Positions 14,310-21,925 of a stretch of 24,531 bases of DNA are shown piece after piece. Numbering within the stretch: position 1 is the first letter of the stretch; each line of letters opens with the position of its first letter. The stretch is from positions 1 through 24,531 of the forward strand of contig SFFC01000023.1 of NCBI GenBank assembly GCA_004556985.1, in the 5' to 3' direction. This DNA comes from Clostridiales bacterium (GTDB taxonomy: Bacteria > Bacillota > Clostridia > Christensenellales > Aristaeellaceae). Below the pieces are notes generated by a model. It was not told the origin of the DNA. It did no database searches and saw nothing but the letters and a program-made list of their open reading frames with translations. Made by a program: the position numbers and the translations under genes.

Positions 14310-15437
14310 TCAGAAATTGCGGCTCATGTCGTAATGGCTGAAGAAATCGCGGCGGAACTCCTCGTAGCGATCCTCCTCGATCGCCTTGCGGATGCGCTCC
14401 ATCAGCCGCAGCAGGTAGCGCAGGTTGTGAATCGTCGCCAGACGCCCGCCCGTGATCTCGCCCGCCTTGATCAGATGGCGGATATAGGCGCGGGAGAAGT
14501 TCCGGCAGGCGTAGCAGTCGCAGCCCTCCTCCAGCGGCCCGAAGTCGTGCGCGTACTGGGCATTGCGGATGACGAGCCGGCCCTGGTCGGTGAAGCAGGT
14601 GCCGTTGCGCGCCACGCGCGTGGCCAGCACGCAGTCGAACATGTCGATGCCGCGGTAGACGCCCTCGACCAGGCAGTCCGGGCTGCCCACGCCCATCAGG
14701 TAGCGCGGCTTGTTTTCCGGCATGTAGGGCATCATCGCGTCGAGCATGTCGTACATGACCGGCTTGGGCTCGCCGACAGACAGGCCGCCGATGCCGTACC
14801 CGGGGAAATCCATGTCCGCGAGCACCTTCGCGCTCTCGATGCGCAGATCCTCGTAGAACGCGCCCTGCACGATGCCGAACACGGCCTGATCCTCGCGCGT
14901 ATGATAGGTCTTGCAGCGCTGCGCCCAGCGATGCGTGCGCTCCATGGCCTCCTTCGCGGTTCTGTGGTCGCAGGGATAAGGCGAGCAGACGTCAAACGCC
15001 ATGGCGATGTCGCTGCCCAGCGCCTCCTGAATCTGCATGCTGGTCTCGGGGCCGATGAACATGCGGCTGCCGTCGAGATGGCTCTGGAAGTGGACGCCCT
15101 CCTCCTTGATCTTGCGCAGGCTCGCCAGCGAGAAGACCTGGAATCCGCCGGAATCCGTCAGGATCGGCCTGTCCCAGCTCATGAAGCGATGCAGCCCGCC
15201 CGCCTCGCGGATGAGCGCCTCGCCCGGACGAAGGTGCAGATGATACGTGTTGGAGAGGATGATCTGCGAGCCGACCTCCTTGAGCTCGCGGGGGGTCATG
15301 GCCTTGACGGTCGCCTGGGTGCCCACGGGCATGAAGATCGGCGTCTGAATGTCGCCGTGAGGCGTGTGCACCACGCCGCGCCGGGCATGGGTTTTCGCGT
15401 CCTTCTTGACGAGGTCGAATGTGACGGGAGATGGCAT
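14310..15437 (-). CDS. tgt: tRNA-guanine transglycosylase
   Basis: Tgt swaps guanine 34 for the queuosine precursor preQ1 in tRNAs with GUN anticodons. The 375-residue length is typical. The substrate-pocket motif TDSGGFQVFSL lies at residues 94-104, and the nucleophile region GIDMFDCVLATR at 262-273. The zinc site is Cys305, Cys307, Cys310 and His336. The ATG at 15437 follows AAAGGAAAG and begins the family N-terminus (PVTFDLVKKDAKTHARRG). The tgt-yajC order is conserved in many bacteria. No queuosine synthesis genes are nearby, so preQ1 or queuine may be made elsewhere or imported. Confidence 0.97.
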   Translation of the reverse strand: MPSPVTFDLVKKDAKTHARRGVVHTPHGDIQTPIFMPVGTQATVKAMTPRELKEVGSQIILSNTYHLHLRPGEALIREAGGLHRFMSWDRPILTDSGGFQVFSLASLRKIKEEGVHFQSHLDGSRMFIGPETSMQIQEALGSDIAMAFDVCSPYPCDHRTAKEAMERTHRWAQRCKTYHTREDQAVFGIVQGAFYEDLRIESAKVLADMDFPGYGIGGLSVGEPKPVMYDMLDAMMPYMPENKPRYLMGVGSPDCLVEGVYRGIDMFDCVLATRVARNGTCFTDQGRLVIRNAQYAHDFGPLEEGCDCYACRNFSRAYIRHLIKAGEITGGRLATIHNLRYLLRLMERIRKAIEEDRYEEFRRDFFSHYDMSRNF

Positions 15438-15569
15438 AGCTGTTCTTTCCTTTCTGCGCACAGCGCTGTACACGCGCAGGCGCTGGCGGTTTTTTTCCGT
15501 CGGCTCTGCCCCCATCCGGGGCATGCCGCGCCCCTGCGGCCTCACCGGCGCGCACGGAACGTATTTGAA

Positions 15570-15598
15570 ATGGTATCATTTTGGCGCAAAAAACGCAA
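15570..15598 (-). promoter_or_regulatory. Probable promoter of tgt
   Basis: On the minus strand TTGCGT (15593-15598), 17 bp and TACCAT (15570-15575) form a moderate promoter. TG one base before the -10 box adds extended -10 character. It is divergent from the promoter at 15645-15673. Confidence 0.5.
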
Positions 15599-15644
15599 GG
15601 GATTTGCCTCTTTTTTCCAGGCAAGGGCCGCAAAACGCGCGCGC

Positions 15645-15673
15645 TTGCCCTTTGCCGCGCATTATGGTATAAT
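15645..15673 (+). promoter_or_regulatory. Sigma-A promoter of the secreted repeat protein
   Basis: TTGCCC (15645-15650), 17 bp and a perfect TATAAT (15668-15673) lie about 55 bases before the start codon. Confidence 0.8.
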
Positions 15674-15728
15674 GAGCGTGTCAGCCGGGCGCACGGCGTC
15701 CGGCCGGCTTTTCGAAGGGAGTTCTTTC

Positions 15729-17129
15729 ATGATGAAACGCATCGGGGCGTTTGCCCTTGTTTTGCTTCTGCTGTTGGGCTGCATGCAGCCCGCCGCAGCG
15801 GCGACGCTCGGACCGGCGACCACCTACGCGGAGTTGGCCGCTCTGGCGGCCCAGGCCGCGGATGGCGATACGCTTCTGGTCTCAGGCGACCTTTCGGCGA
15901 ATGGAGAGGTGCTGAATCTCCCCCGTCGGGTTACGCTCGCCTCTTCCGAGGGCGAGCGAGCGACCATCCGCGGCCTCGCGCTGCAGGATGCCTCCATTCA
16001 GATCAGCGGCATCGACCTCATGGATACGCTGACCATCGAGGGCATTTCCTACGTCGAGCTGCTCGGCTCCGTCCGCGTCGTCGGCGCGGCCGGCGACAAC
16101 GGGTTGCGCTTCTCGGGCAGCGGCGCGCTGATCGTCGATTCCAGCTGCGAAATCACGGGCGGCACCAACGGCGCCGGCCTCTCCATCAGCCATGACGGCG
16201 GCGACTTCTACGCCAGTCTCGAGGGAACCGTCCGCGGCGGCAGCGGCAGCACGGGCGGACCCGGCGTCGTCGTCTCCCCGCTCGAGCAGTCCGGCGCGAT
16301 GATGATCTCCGGCTCGATCTACGGCGGCGACGGCAGCGCCATCGGCGGCCACGCACTCAACCTCTTTGAGCTCAGCGGCAACGCATATATCACCGTGGAC
16401 GGCAGCATTCAGGGCGGCAGCGGCCCGGTCGGCGGCGACGGCATTCAGCTCGTCTCCGCGGGCGACCAGGTCAACGTCGGCATCAGCGGGCGGGTCAACG
16501 GCGGAGCCGGCCAGGAATACGGCGGCGACGCGCTCATCCTGATGAACGCGGGCGGCGCCTCCGCCGTCACGCTCTCCGGCGCTCTGACCGGCGGAGATAC
16601 CGTCAGCCAGGAGGGCCAGCCCGGCACCTCGCTGCTGATCGTCGGCGAATCGACTGCGCTGCATGCGCGCGTGCAGGATTGCCTGCTCGAGGATGGGCGC
16701 AAGCTCACACCGACGCCCGCGCCGACGCAGGAGCCCAACGTCACGCCGCTGCCCGCGATCACCTCTTCCCTCTCCGACATCGATCGGCTTACGCCGCGGC
16801 CCACGCTGGATGCCCCGACTCAGAGCCCTGCGCCGTCCGAGACGCCGCCTTCCGAAGCGACGCCTTCCGAGGCGGATCGGGCGCAGACGGATACGGCCCC
16901 TGACAGCACAGTGCAGCCGGATGAGGATTCGCCCGGCATCACGGACGAGGATGTGCCCGGCACAGAGGACGAAGAGACATCCGCTCCTGCCGACGGGAAT
17001 ACGACGGCCCTGCTGGGCGAAGATTCCCCCTTGGCGGGCGAAGACGCCCCCTTGGCAGGCGAGGACGCCCCCTTGACGGACGAAGACGCCCCCTTGACGG
17101 ACGAGGACGCATTCGCGGCGGCTCCGTGA
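15729..17129 (+). CDS. Secreted beta-helix-like repeat protein with Pro/acidic tail
   Basis: The 466-residue protein opens with a signal peptide (MMKRIGAFALVLLLLLGCMQ). LLGC could be a lipobox, or the peptide may be cut after the following Ala run. Residues about 30-325 are rich in Gly, Val, Ile and Ser, with recurring units of roughly 37 residues of the form GSIxGGxG, xxGGxALNL, xxxV, xGSI. Such spacing suggests a right-handed parallel beta-helix, as in pectate-lyase-like or adhesin domains. Residues about 330-440 are a Pro/Thr/Ser/Glu-rich linker. The end is a tandem acidic repeat of the form APL-(A/T)-(G/D)-EDAPL, encoded by near-identical 21-base units near 17,025-17,110. No LPXTG or membrane anchor is seen at the C-terminus. 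I recognise no enzyme motif; surface adhesin or envelope structural roles are possible. Confidence 0.8.
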   Translation: MMKRIGAFALVLLLLLGCMQPAAAATLGPATTYAELAALAAQAADGDTLLVSGDLSANGEVLNLPRRVTLASSEGERATIRGLALQDASIQISGIDLMDTLTIEGISYVELLGSVRVVGAAGDNGLRFSGSGALIVDSSCEITGGTNGAGLSISHDGGDFYASLEGTVRGGSGSTGGPGVVVSPLEQSGAMMISGSIYGGDGSAIGGHALNLFELSGNAYITVDGSIQGGSGPVGGDGIQLVSAGDQVNVGISGRVNGGAGQEYGGDALILMNAGGASAVTLSGALTGGDTVSQEGQPGTSLLIVGESTALHARVQDCLLEDGRKLTPTPAPTQEPNVTPLPAITSSLSDIDRLTPRPTLDAPTQSPAPSETPPSEATPSEADRAQTDTAPDSTVQPDEDSPGITDEDVPGTEDEETSAPADGNTTALLGEDSPLAGEDAPLAGEDAPLTDEDAPLTDEDAFAAAP

Positions 17130-17164
17130 TCCGGGTTTTCAGCCCGCGCCAAACTACATACGGA

Positions 17165-17222
17165 CAGGCTGCTGCGCCTGAGCTCCGGCAACACCGGAAC
17201 CGGCACGGCAGCCTGCTTCTTT
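17165..17222 (+). terminator. Terminator of the secreted repeat protein gene
   Basis: CAGGCTGC (17165-17172) pairs with GCAGCCTG (17208-17215), followed by CTTCTTT. An inner CCGG-containing arm adds structure. Confidence 0.6.
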
Positions 17223-17305
17223 GCGCATTTCCGCGCGGGCGCCGAGGGCCCTGGCCGTCCCCGGCCGATTGACAAAGGCCCGCATTCTTTCATCATCCCC
17301 TTTTC

Positions 17306-17350
17306 CAAAAAGAGAAAAGGCCTTCTCCCCTCCAGGGGAAAAAGCCCTTT
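17306..17350 (-). terminator. Terminator of the Fe-S operon
   Basis: On the minus strand AAAGGGCTTTTTCCCC pairs with GGGGAGAAGGCCTTTT through a TGGA loop, with one or two mismatches, and is followed by CTCTTTTTGG. It lies 22 bases after the nifU stop. Confidence 0.75.
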
Positions 17351-17372
17351 GACCGAACGTCCGGGGAGAGGC

Positions 17373-17807
17373 TCAGCCCTCCTCCTCCTCGAGCTCGTCC
17401 ACGTCGTTGACCGGGGGCTTGAGGCCCTCGATGACAATGCCCTTTTTCTGCGCATAGTCCCACAGCGCCGCGTGCACAGCCTGCTCCGCCAGCAGCGAGC
17501 AATGCACCTTGACCGGCGGCAGACCGCCCAGCGCCTCCATGACAGCCTTGTTGGTGACCTCCAGCGCCTCCTGCACGGTCTTGCCGATGATCATCTCCGT
17601 CGCCATGGAGCTCGTCGCAATCGCGGCGCCGCAGCCGAACGTCTTGAACTTCGCGTCGCGGACGATCTGGTTCTCGTCGATGTCCAGGTAGATGCGCATG
17701 ATGTCGCCGCACTTCGCGTTGCCGACGGTGCCCACGCCGCTGGCGTCCTCAATCTCGCCGACATTGCGCGGATGCATGAAATGATCCATAACCTTTTCGG
17801 TGTACAT
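17373..17807 (-). CDS. nifU: Fe-S cluster scaffold protein (IscU/NifU N-domain type)
   Basis: The 144-residue scaffold receives sulfur from the desulfurase and builds Fe-S clusters. The three cluster-binding cysteines are present: Cys33 (GNAKCGD), Cys59 (FGCGAAIATSS) and Cys103 (HCSLLAEQA). The flanking Asp35 is also kept. The C-terminus adds a short acidic tail (DVDELEEEEG). It follows nifS after 24 bases on the same strand, so both should be translated from one message. The single-domain length matches IscU rather than full multi-domain NifU. SufU is the alternative name in some Firmicutes, but the IscU-like N-terminus (MYTEKVMDHFMHPRNVGEI) favours this call. Confidence 0.95.
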   Translation of the reverse strand: MYTEKVMDHFMHPRNVGEIEDASGVGTVGNAKCGDIMRIYLDIDENQIVRDAKFKTFGCGAAIATSSMATEMIIGKTVQEALEVTNKAVMEALGGLPPVKVHCSLLAEQAVHAALWDYAQKKGIVIEGLKPPVNDVDELEEEEG

Positions 17808-17831
17808 ATCGCTATTCCTCCATCCTCGGGT

Positions 17832-19004
17832 TTATTGCTGGTGCCTGACAAAGTCCTCGTAGAGCGGGGACATGCTGCGCAGGCGCGGAATGATGACCTT
17901 GAGGCTGTCGACGACCTTGTCCGCCTCCGCGATCGTCGTCTCCTCGCTCAGCGAGAGGCGCAGGGAGCCATGCGCGATCTCGTGCGGCAGGCCGATCGCC
18001 AGCAGCACATGGCTCGGGTCGAGCGAGCCGCTCGTGCAGGCGCTGCCGCTGGAGGCGCAGATGCCCTCCGCGTCCAGCAGCATCAGCATGCTCTCGCCCT
18101 CGATGAAGCGGAAGCAGAAGTTGACGTTGCCCGGCAGGCGGTTCGTCCTGTGCCCGTTGAGCTTGGCGTAGGGGATCTCCTTCTCGATGCGCTCGATCAG
18201 ATGGTCGCGCACGGCGGATTCCGAGGCGATGACGGCCTCCATCTGCGCCCTCGCCTGCTCCGCGGCGGCGCCCATGCCGACGATGCCCGGCACGTTGCTC
18301 GTGCCCGCGCGGCGCTTCTTCTCCTGCGCGCCGCCATCCATAAAGACGCCCAGCTTGACGCCCTTGCGGACGTAGAGCAGGCCCACGCCCTTGGGGCCGT
18401 GGAACTTGTGTGCGCTGGCGGAGAGCAGGTCGATGTGCATCTTCTCCACGTCAAGCGGAATATGGCCGAAGGCCTGCACGGCATCAGTGTGGAAGAGCAC
18501 GCCGTGGCGATGGGCTGCCTCGCCGATCGCCTCCAGCGGCTCGATCGTTCCGATTTCGTTGTTGGCCGCCATGATCGAGATGAGCACGGTCTCCGGGCGG
18601 ATCGCCGCCTCCACCGCCGCAGGATCGACCAGGCCCTCCGCGTCGACCGGCATGACCGTCACCTCGACACCCTGCCGCTCCAGCGCCTGCGCGCTGTGCA
18701 GAATCGCGTGATGCTCGATGGCGGAGATGATGATGTGCTTCTTCGGCTTCTGGCTGGCGAGCACAGCGCCCTTGAGCGCCCAGTTGTCGCTCTCGGTGCC
18801 GCCGCTGGTGAAGAAGATCTCGCTGCTGCGGGCGCCGATGACGGCAGCCACCTGCGCGCGCGCCTTCTCGATGGCCTCGCTGCTGGCCGCGGCAAAGCTG
18901 TACGTGCCGGCCGCGTTGGCGTACTGCTCCATCATGTACGGGCGCATCGCCTCGAACGCGCGCTCGCTCAGCCTCGTCGTGGCTGCGTTGTCCATGTAAA
19001 TCAT
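17832..19004 (-). CDS. nifS: Cysteine desulfurase (NifS/IscS type)
   Basis: The enzyme is PLP-dependent, removes sulfur from cysteine and passes it to the scaffold. At 390 residues it is normal for group I NifS/IscS. Visible are the N-terminal YMDNAATT, the PLP lysine Lys200 in SASAHKFHGPKG, and the catalytic loop cysteine Cys323 in SSGSACTSGS. The long loop is the group I form that serves IscU-type scaffolds. It lies between the Rrf2 regulator and nifU, a standard Clostridia Fe-S operon. The gap of 104 bases before it shows no clear promoter, so expression is probably driven from 19623-19651. Confidence 0.97.
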   Translation of the reverse strand: MIYMDNAATTRLSERAFEAMRPYMMEQYANAAGTYSFAAASSEAIEKARAQVAAVIGARSSEIFFTSGGTESDNWALKGAVLASQKPKKHIIISAIEHHAILHSAQALERQGVEVTVMPVDAEGLVDPAAVEAAIRPETVLISIMAANNEIGTIEPLEAIGEAAHRHGVLFHTDAVQAFGHIPLDVEKMHIDLLSASAHKFHGPKGVGLLYVRKGVKLGVFMDGGAQEKKRRAGTSNVPGIVGMGAAAEQARAQMEAVIASESAVRDHLIERIEKEIPYAKLNGHRTNRLPGNVNFCFRFIEGESMLMLLDAEGICASSGSACTSGSLDPSHVLLAIGLPHEIAHGSLRLSLSEETTIAEADKVVDSLKVIIPRLRSMSPLYEDFVRHQQ

Positions 19005-19108
19005 CGAATGAAAAACCTCCCATTGATGTCACGGTGTATGGTTTTCGGGCGCCCGCCGGTTCTCGCCCGGAGGATTCCCGCAAATCGCAGAAAACGGTTC
19101 CGGGCCGG

Positions 19109-19561
19109 TCAGACGCAGGTGCGCGTTTTCTTGGGGCGCGGCGGCTCCTGCGGCTGCTCCTCGGGCATCAGATCCTGCAGCGTGACGCCGTCGATGACGT
19201 CGTTGATCGCGCTGTAAACCTTCTGAAACACGCGCTGGGACGGGCAGACGCCGCTGCGCTCGCAGGATTGTCCGCCGGTCGTCACGCATTCCGCCGGGGC
19301 GAGGTCGCCCTCCGTCGCCCGCAGGATCATGCCCACGGTGATCTCCTCCGGCGCCTTGGCGAGGTGATAGCCGCCCTGCGCGCCGCGAACGCTGCGAAGC
19401 AGGCTTGCACGCGTGAGCACACTGATGATCTGCTCCATATATTTCCCCGAAATGTCCTGCCTCTGCGCAATCTCCCGCACGCTGACGGGCATGTCCCCGT
19501 CGTGCTGTGCCAGATCGATCATGATTCTCAGGGCATAACGTCCTTTGGTCGAGATCATCAT
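19109..19561 (-). CDS. iscR: Rrf2/IscR-family Fe-S-responsive transcriptional regulator
   Basis: This 150-residue protein is an Rrf2-family winged-helix repressor that probably senses Fe-S status and controls its own operon. The family start ISTKGRYALRIMIDLA is at residues 3-18 and the recognition region is at about 27-66. Three cysteines, Cys92, Cys100 and Cys106, are spaced as in cluster-binding IscR (C-x7-C-x5-C). The tail is Pro/Lys-rich with a final Cys. GGAGGGAAG precedes two adjacent ATG codons (19561 and 19558). It heads the nifS-nifU operon. The symbol reflects family and context; the DNA site is not proven. Confidence 0.9.
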   Translation of the reverse strand: MMISTKGRYALRIMIDLAQHDGDMPVSVREIAQRQDISGKYMEQIISVLTRASLLRSVRGAQGGYHLAKAPEEITVGMILRATEGDLAPAECVTTGGQSCERSGVCPSQRVFQKVYSAINDVIDGVTLQDLMPEEQPQEPPRPKKTRTCV

Positions 19562-19622
19562 GTGCCTTCCCTCCGTCCTTTGTCGGCCATGCAGCCGGCA
19601 TCATGCCGGTTGCCCGCATGAC

Positions 19623-19651
19623 AGTATAGCACTGAAATCATACTTCGTCAA
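19623..19651 (-). promoter_or_regulatory. Sigma-A promoter of the Rrf2-nifS-nifU operon
   Basis: On the minus strand TTGACG (19646-19651), 17 bp and TATACT (19623-19628) form a strong promoter. The transcript then contains a CCGGCA-TCA-TGCCGG inverted repeat (19595-19609) about 15 bases downstream, which could be an operator or a leader hairpin. Confidence 0.75.
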
Positions 19652-19870
19652 TAGGATTATGGGGATATTTTGACAAAATCCGTCCTTTTTCCTCCCCCGG
19701 GTCAGTGTGCCCGAAGCCCCCCCTTTCTTCCCCGCATGGCAGAAATAGCTTTCCCGTTCTCCCGGCGGATCATGTGTCCGGCAGGGTTCGGCGGCGGCGC
19801 TGAAGGCGTTCTTTTTCCCCTCCCGCACGCATAAGCATGGGCGATACCGAATCCATTTCGCAGGCAGACA
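19652..19870. other. Intergenic stretch with no recognisable feature
   Basis: Between the Fe-S operon promoter and the SPOCS gene I find no gene and no convincing sigma-A promoter for the plus strand. A TTGACA at 19670-19675 has no -10 partner at the right distance. GCATAAGCAT near 19,829 could belong to a sporulation sigma -10 box, but no matching -35 is evident. Confidence 0.4.
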
Positions 19871-19882
19871 GGAGGAAATGCT

Positions 19883-21385
19883 ATGGAATTGGAGACGAGG
19901 CGGGAAACCCTGCGCTTTGAGCGCATGGCCGCGCAGACGCGGGAACAGATCAGCATCGAGGGCGAAGCGTCTCTGCCGGGCAGCATGCGCGACGCCGTCA
20001 CCGTGCTGAGCGTACAGGCCCAGGGCCATCTGACGGGCGTTCAGGCGGGCAGCAACGAGGCGGGCGTGCGCGGCAGCGTTCTCTTTCAGGTGCTCTACAC
20101 GCAGGGCGACCTCACGCGCATCCGCGCACTGGAGACGAGCTGCGATTTCGAGCACACCCTGAGGCTTCCGGGCGCTGCCCCTTCAATGCGCATGGAGGCC
20201 TCCGCTGCCGTGGAGGAGACCGACGGAAGCGCAGCGAACGGCCGGATCTCGCTGCGCGCGCTGCTTAGCATCGATCTGGCCGCGATGGAGACCGCCGAGC
20301 GCGAGCTGATCACGGACATTCACGCCGACGGGCAGGAGGATGCCCTGCAAGTCAGGTCGCAGGAGGTCACGCTCTGCCGCTCGCAGCTGCTGGGTGAGGG
20401 GACGACCCTGGCCCGTGAGGAATTCGACCTCCCCGCCAAACTGGGGGTCGGAGATGTGCTCACGGCGACGGGCTCCGCCGGGGAGCCGGAGATCACGGGC
20501 GGCAGCGGGCGCGTCGGCGTCAGCGGAACCGTCGAGGTCCGCGTGCTGCATCGCGCGCAGGAGGCCGGCGCGCCGCTGGTCGTCACGACGCACGAGCTGC
20601 CCTACGAGATCGTGCTCGACGCGCAGCTGCCCGATGCCGCGCAGGTGCGCGCGCAGGCCGAGGTCATCGACGTCATGGCAGACTCGGCGGCGGTCGACAA
20701 GCGGCGGACGCTGCGCGTGGAGGCCGAGGTGCGCGTGCAGCTCCGCCTCTGCTGCCGGACGCAGATACAGCTGCTCGAGGACGTATACAGCACGAGCGGC
20801 GATCTGATCGAGCCCGTTCGGGAGACGATCGAGGCGCTCACCAGTGAGGAGTTTACCGACGTGCGCGAGAGCACGCGCATCCAGGCCGCGCTGCCGCCCG
20901 ATGCGCCGCCCGTGGCCACCGTGCTGGCCGTCTTCGTACAGCCGACGCTGACGGCGGTTCTACCCGCCGGCCGCCGGGTCGACGCGGAGGGCATCATGGG
21001 CGTCACGCTGATCTATCTGCCGGTTGACTCCGACGTGCCCTATGCCGTGCGCACCCGCGAGCCCTTCGCGATGACCTTCCCCGTGGAGGCGGGCGAAGGC
21101 GCGCACGCCCAGATTCACATGATCGAGGCAACCGCCGGGCCGACGACGAGCGACCGCGCGGAAATCCGCTGCGTACTCGGCCTGAACACGATGCGCTTTG
21201 GCATGCAGCGCATCGAGGGCATCACGGAGATCGGCCAGCGCCCGGCCGAAAAGCAGGAGCACGGCTTTGTGCTCGTCTGGCCCGCCGAGGGCGAGAGCCG
21301 CTGGGACACGGCCAGGCGCCTGCGCGTCGCGCCGGACAGCCTGCGCCCGGCCGGCAAGCGCGCCCTGCTGGCGCTGCGCCGCTGA
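19883..21385 (+). CDS. SPOCS (DUF3794) domain protein with degenerate LysM-like end
   Basis: The 500-residue protein has repeated DUF3794/SPOCS-type beta-rich segments. The first spans about 25-160 with VTVLSVQAQGHLTG; a second and third lie at about 170-300 and 320-450, with VSGTVEVRVLH, and VLAVFVQPTL then GVTLIYLP. SPOCS proteins are found in spore-forming Firmicutes and are linked to the spore coat or cortex surface. The last 42 residues resemble LysM, with ESRWDTARRLRVAPDSLR in place of the usual GDTLWDIAKRY core. The PGDT part is eroded and the fold may be weak. It stands alone on the plus strand, starts after an AGGAGGAAA site and ends before a terminator. A strongly GC-biased codon use fits the core chromosome. 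Timing of expression cannot be read from the sequence. Confidence 0.82.
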   Translation: MELETRRETLRFERMAAQTREQISIEGEASLPGSMRDAVTVLSVQAQGHLTGVQAGSNEAGVRGSVLFQVLYTQGDLTRIRALETSCDFEHTLRLPGAAPSMRMEASAAVEETDGSAANGRISLRALLSIDLAAMETAERELITDIHADGQEDALQVRSQEVTLCRSQLLGEGTTLAREEFDLPAKLGVGDVLTATGSAGEPEITGGSGRVGVSGTVEVRVLHRAQEAGAPLVVTTHELPYEIVLDAQLPDAAQVRAQAEVIDVMADSAAVDKRRTLRVEAEVRVQLRLCCRTQIQLLEDVYSTSGDLIEPVRETIEALTSEEFTDVRESTRIQAALPPDAPPVATVLAVFVQPTLTAVLPAGRRVDAEGIMGVTLIYLPVDSDVPYAVRTREPFAMTFPVEAGEGAHAQIHMIEATAGPTTSDRAEIRCVLGLNTMRFGMQRIEGITEIGQRPAEKQEHGFVLVWPAEGESRWDTARRLRVAPDSLRPAGKRALLALRR

Positions 21386-21420
21386 CGCAGGCGTCCGTTG
21401 CAGCATACAATCCCATCAAG

Positions 21421-21451
21421 AAAAAGCCCTGACACTTCGTCAAGGCTTTTT
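21421..21451 (+). terminator. Terminator after the SPOCS gene (first copy of a repeated hairpin)
   Basis: AAAAAGCCCTGAC (21421-21433) pairs with GTCAAGGCTTTTT (21439-21451) with one C-A mismatch and an ACTTC loop, followed by TTCTTA. The same hairpin recurs at 21580-21610, and its left half recurs at 21641-21656. Confidence 0.85.
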
Positions 21452-21476
21452 TCTTACGCAGAAGGAGGGATCTTGC

Positions 21477-21541
21477 CCTGCACTGCGGTGCAGGCTGGGT
21501 CAGCTCTGACAGCCCGCCGGGCTGTCATTCACTGCTGACCC
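21477..21541. repeat. Two adjacent strong palindromes (hairpin array)
   Basis: First is CCTGCAC-TGCG-GTGCAGG (21477-21494), a perfect 7-bp stem. Next is a nested inverted repeat: outer GGGTCAGC (21497-21504) with GCTGACCC (21534-21541), inner TGACAGCCC (21507-21515) with GGGCTGTCA (21519-21527). No U-tract follows, so these are not simple terminators. No gene overlaps them. Confidence 0.75.
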
Positions 21542-21548
21542 GTTCAAA

Positions 21549-21656
21549 TCCCTTCATAGGAAAATCTTCTTGCAAAAGGAAAAAGCCCTGACACTTCGTC
21601 AAGGCTTTTTCCCTTCATAGGAAAATCTTCTTGCAAAAGGAAAAAGCCCTGACACT
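21549..21656. repeat. Tandem repeat of 61-base period containing terminator hairpins
   Basis: A 47-base sequence at 21549-21595 recurs exactly at 21610-21656. The first copy is followed by the rest of a terminator stem-loop (to 21610). The second copy breaks off in the middle of the loop at 21656, where lower-GC sequence begins. This marks a likely insertion or deletion junction. Confidence 0.85.
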
Positions 21657-21727
21657 CGGGTAGCTGTCCATAAAACAGGTTTTGAGAAACAAATAATAAT
21701 GGCAGTTGCCAAACATGGGTTGCTGAC

Positions 21728-21762
21728 AAAAGGGTATGTGCCTTGACGGTACATACCCTTTT
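21728..21762. terminator. Symmetrical hairpin, probable bidirectional terminator
   Basis: AAAAGGGTATGT (21728-21739) pairs with ACATACCCTTTT (21751-21762) over 12 bp, with U-runs on either strand. It lies about 165 bases beyond the end of the ogt frame and could end the alkylation-repair operon. The bases from 21763 to 21925 hold no gene or structure I can recognise. Confidence 0.7.
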
Positions 21763-21925
21763 GCTTTTGCGTTTGTCATTGCTGATGGATAGGATGGATT
21801 TGTGTGCGATTTAGGGTTGAAAATAAAGGCTTATTTCGCCTGAGAACGGCGCGAAAAGATGTGAATATATAATTCACGTCTCTGCACGAACACAGTTTAT
21901 CAGGCAGATAAATGCCTTTTTCAAC

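Noticed and set aside
14334..15728. Upstream extension of the secreted repeat protein
   Set aside because: It is antisense to tgt and would bury the signal peptide; promoter and ribosome site place the start at 15729.
21534..21552. tRNA T-arm-like GTTCAAATCCC next to strong stems
   Set aside because: The flanking bases do not pair as a T-stem, and no D-arm, anticodon arm or acceptor stem can be built around it.
21421..21656. CRISPR array
   Set aside because: There are only two full units of 61-base period, the spacers are not unique in the CRISPR sense, and the units contain terminator hairpins. No cas genes are present.
21544..21729. 61-codon minus-strand frame across the tandem repeats
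   Set aside because: It is a translation of repeated terminator hairpins with no ribosome site; the repeated peptide pattern reflects the DNA repeats.
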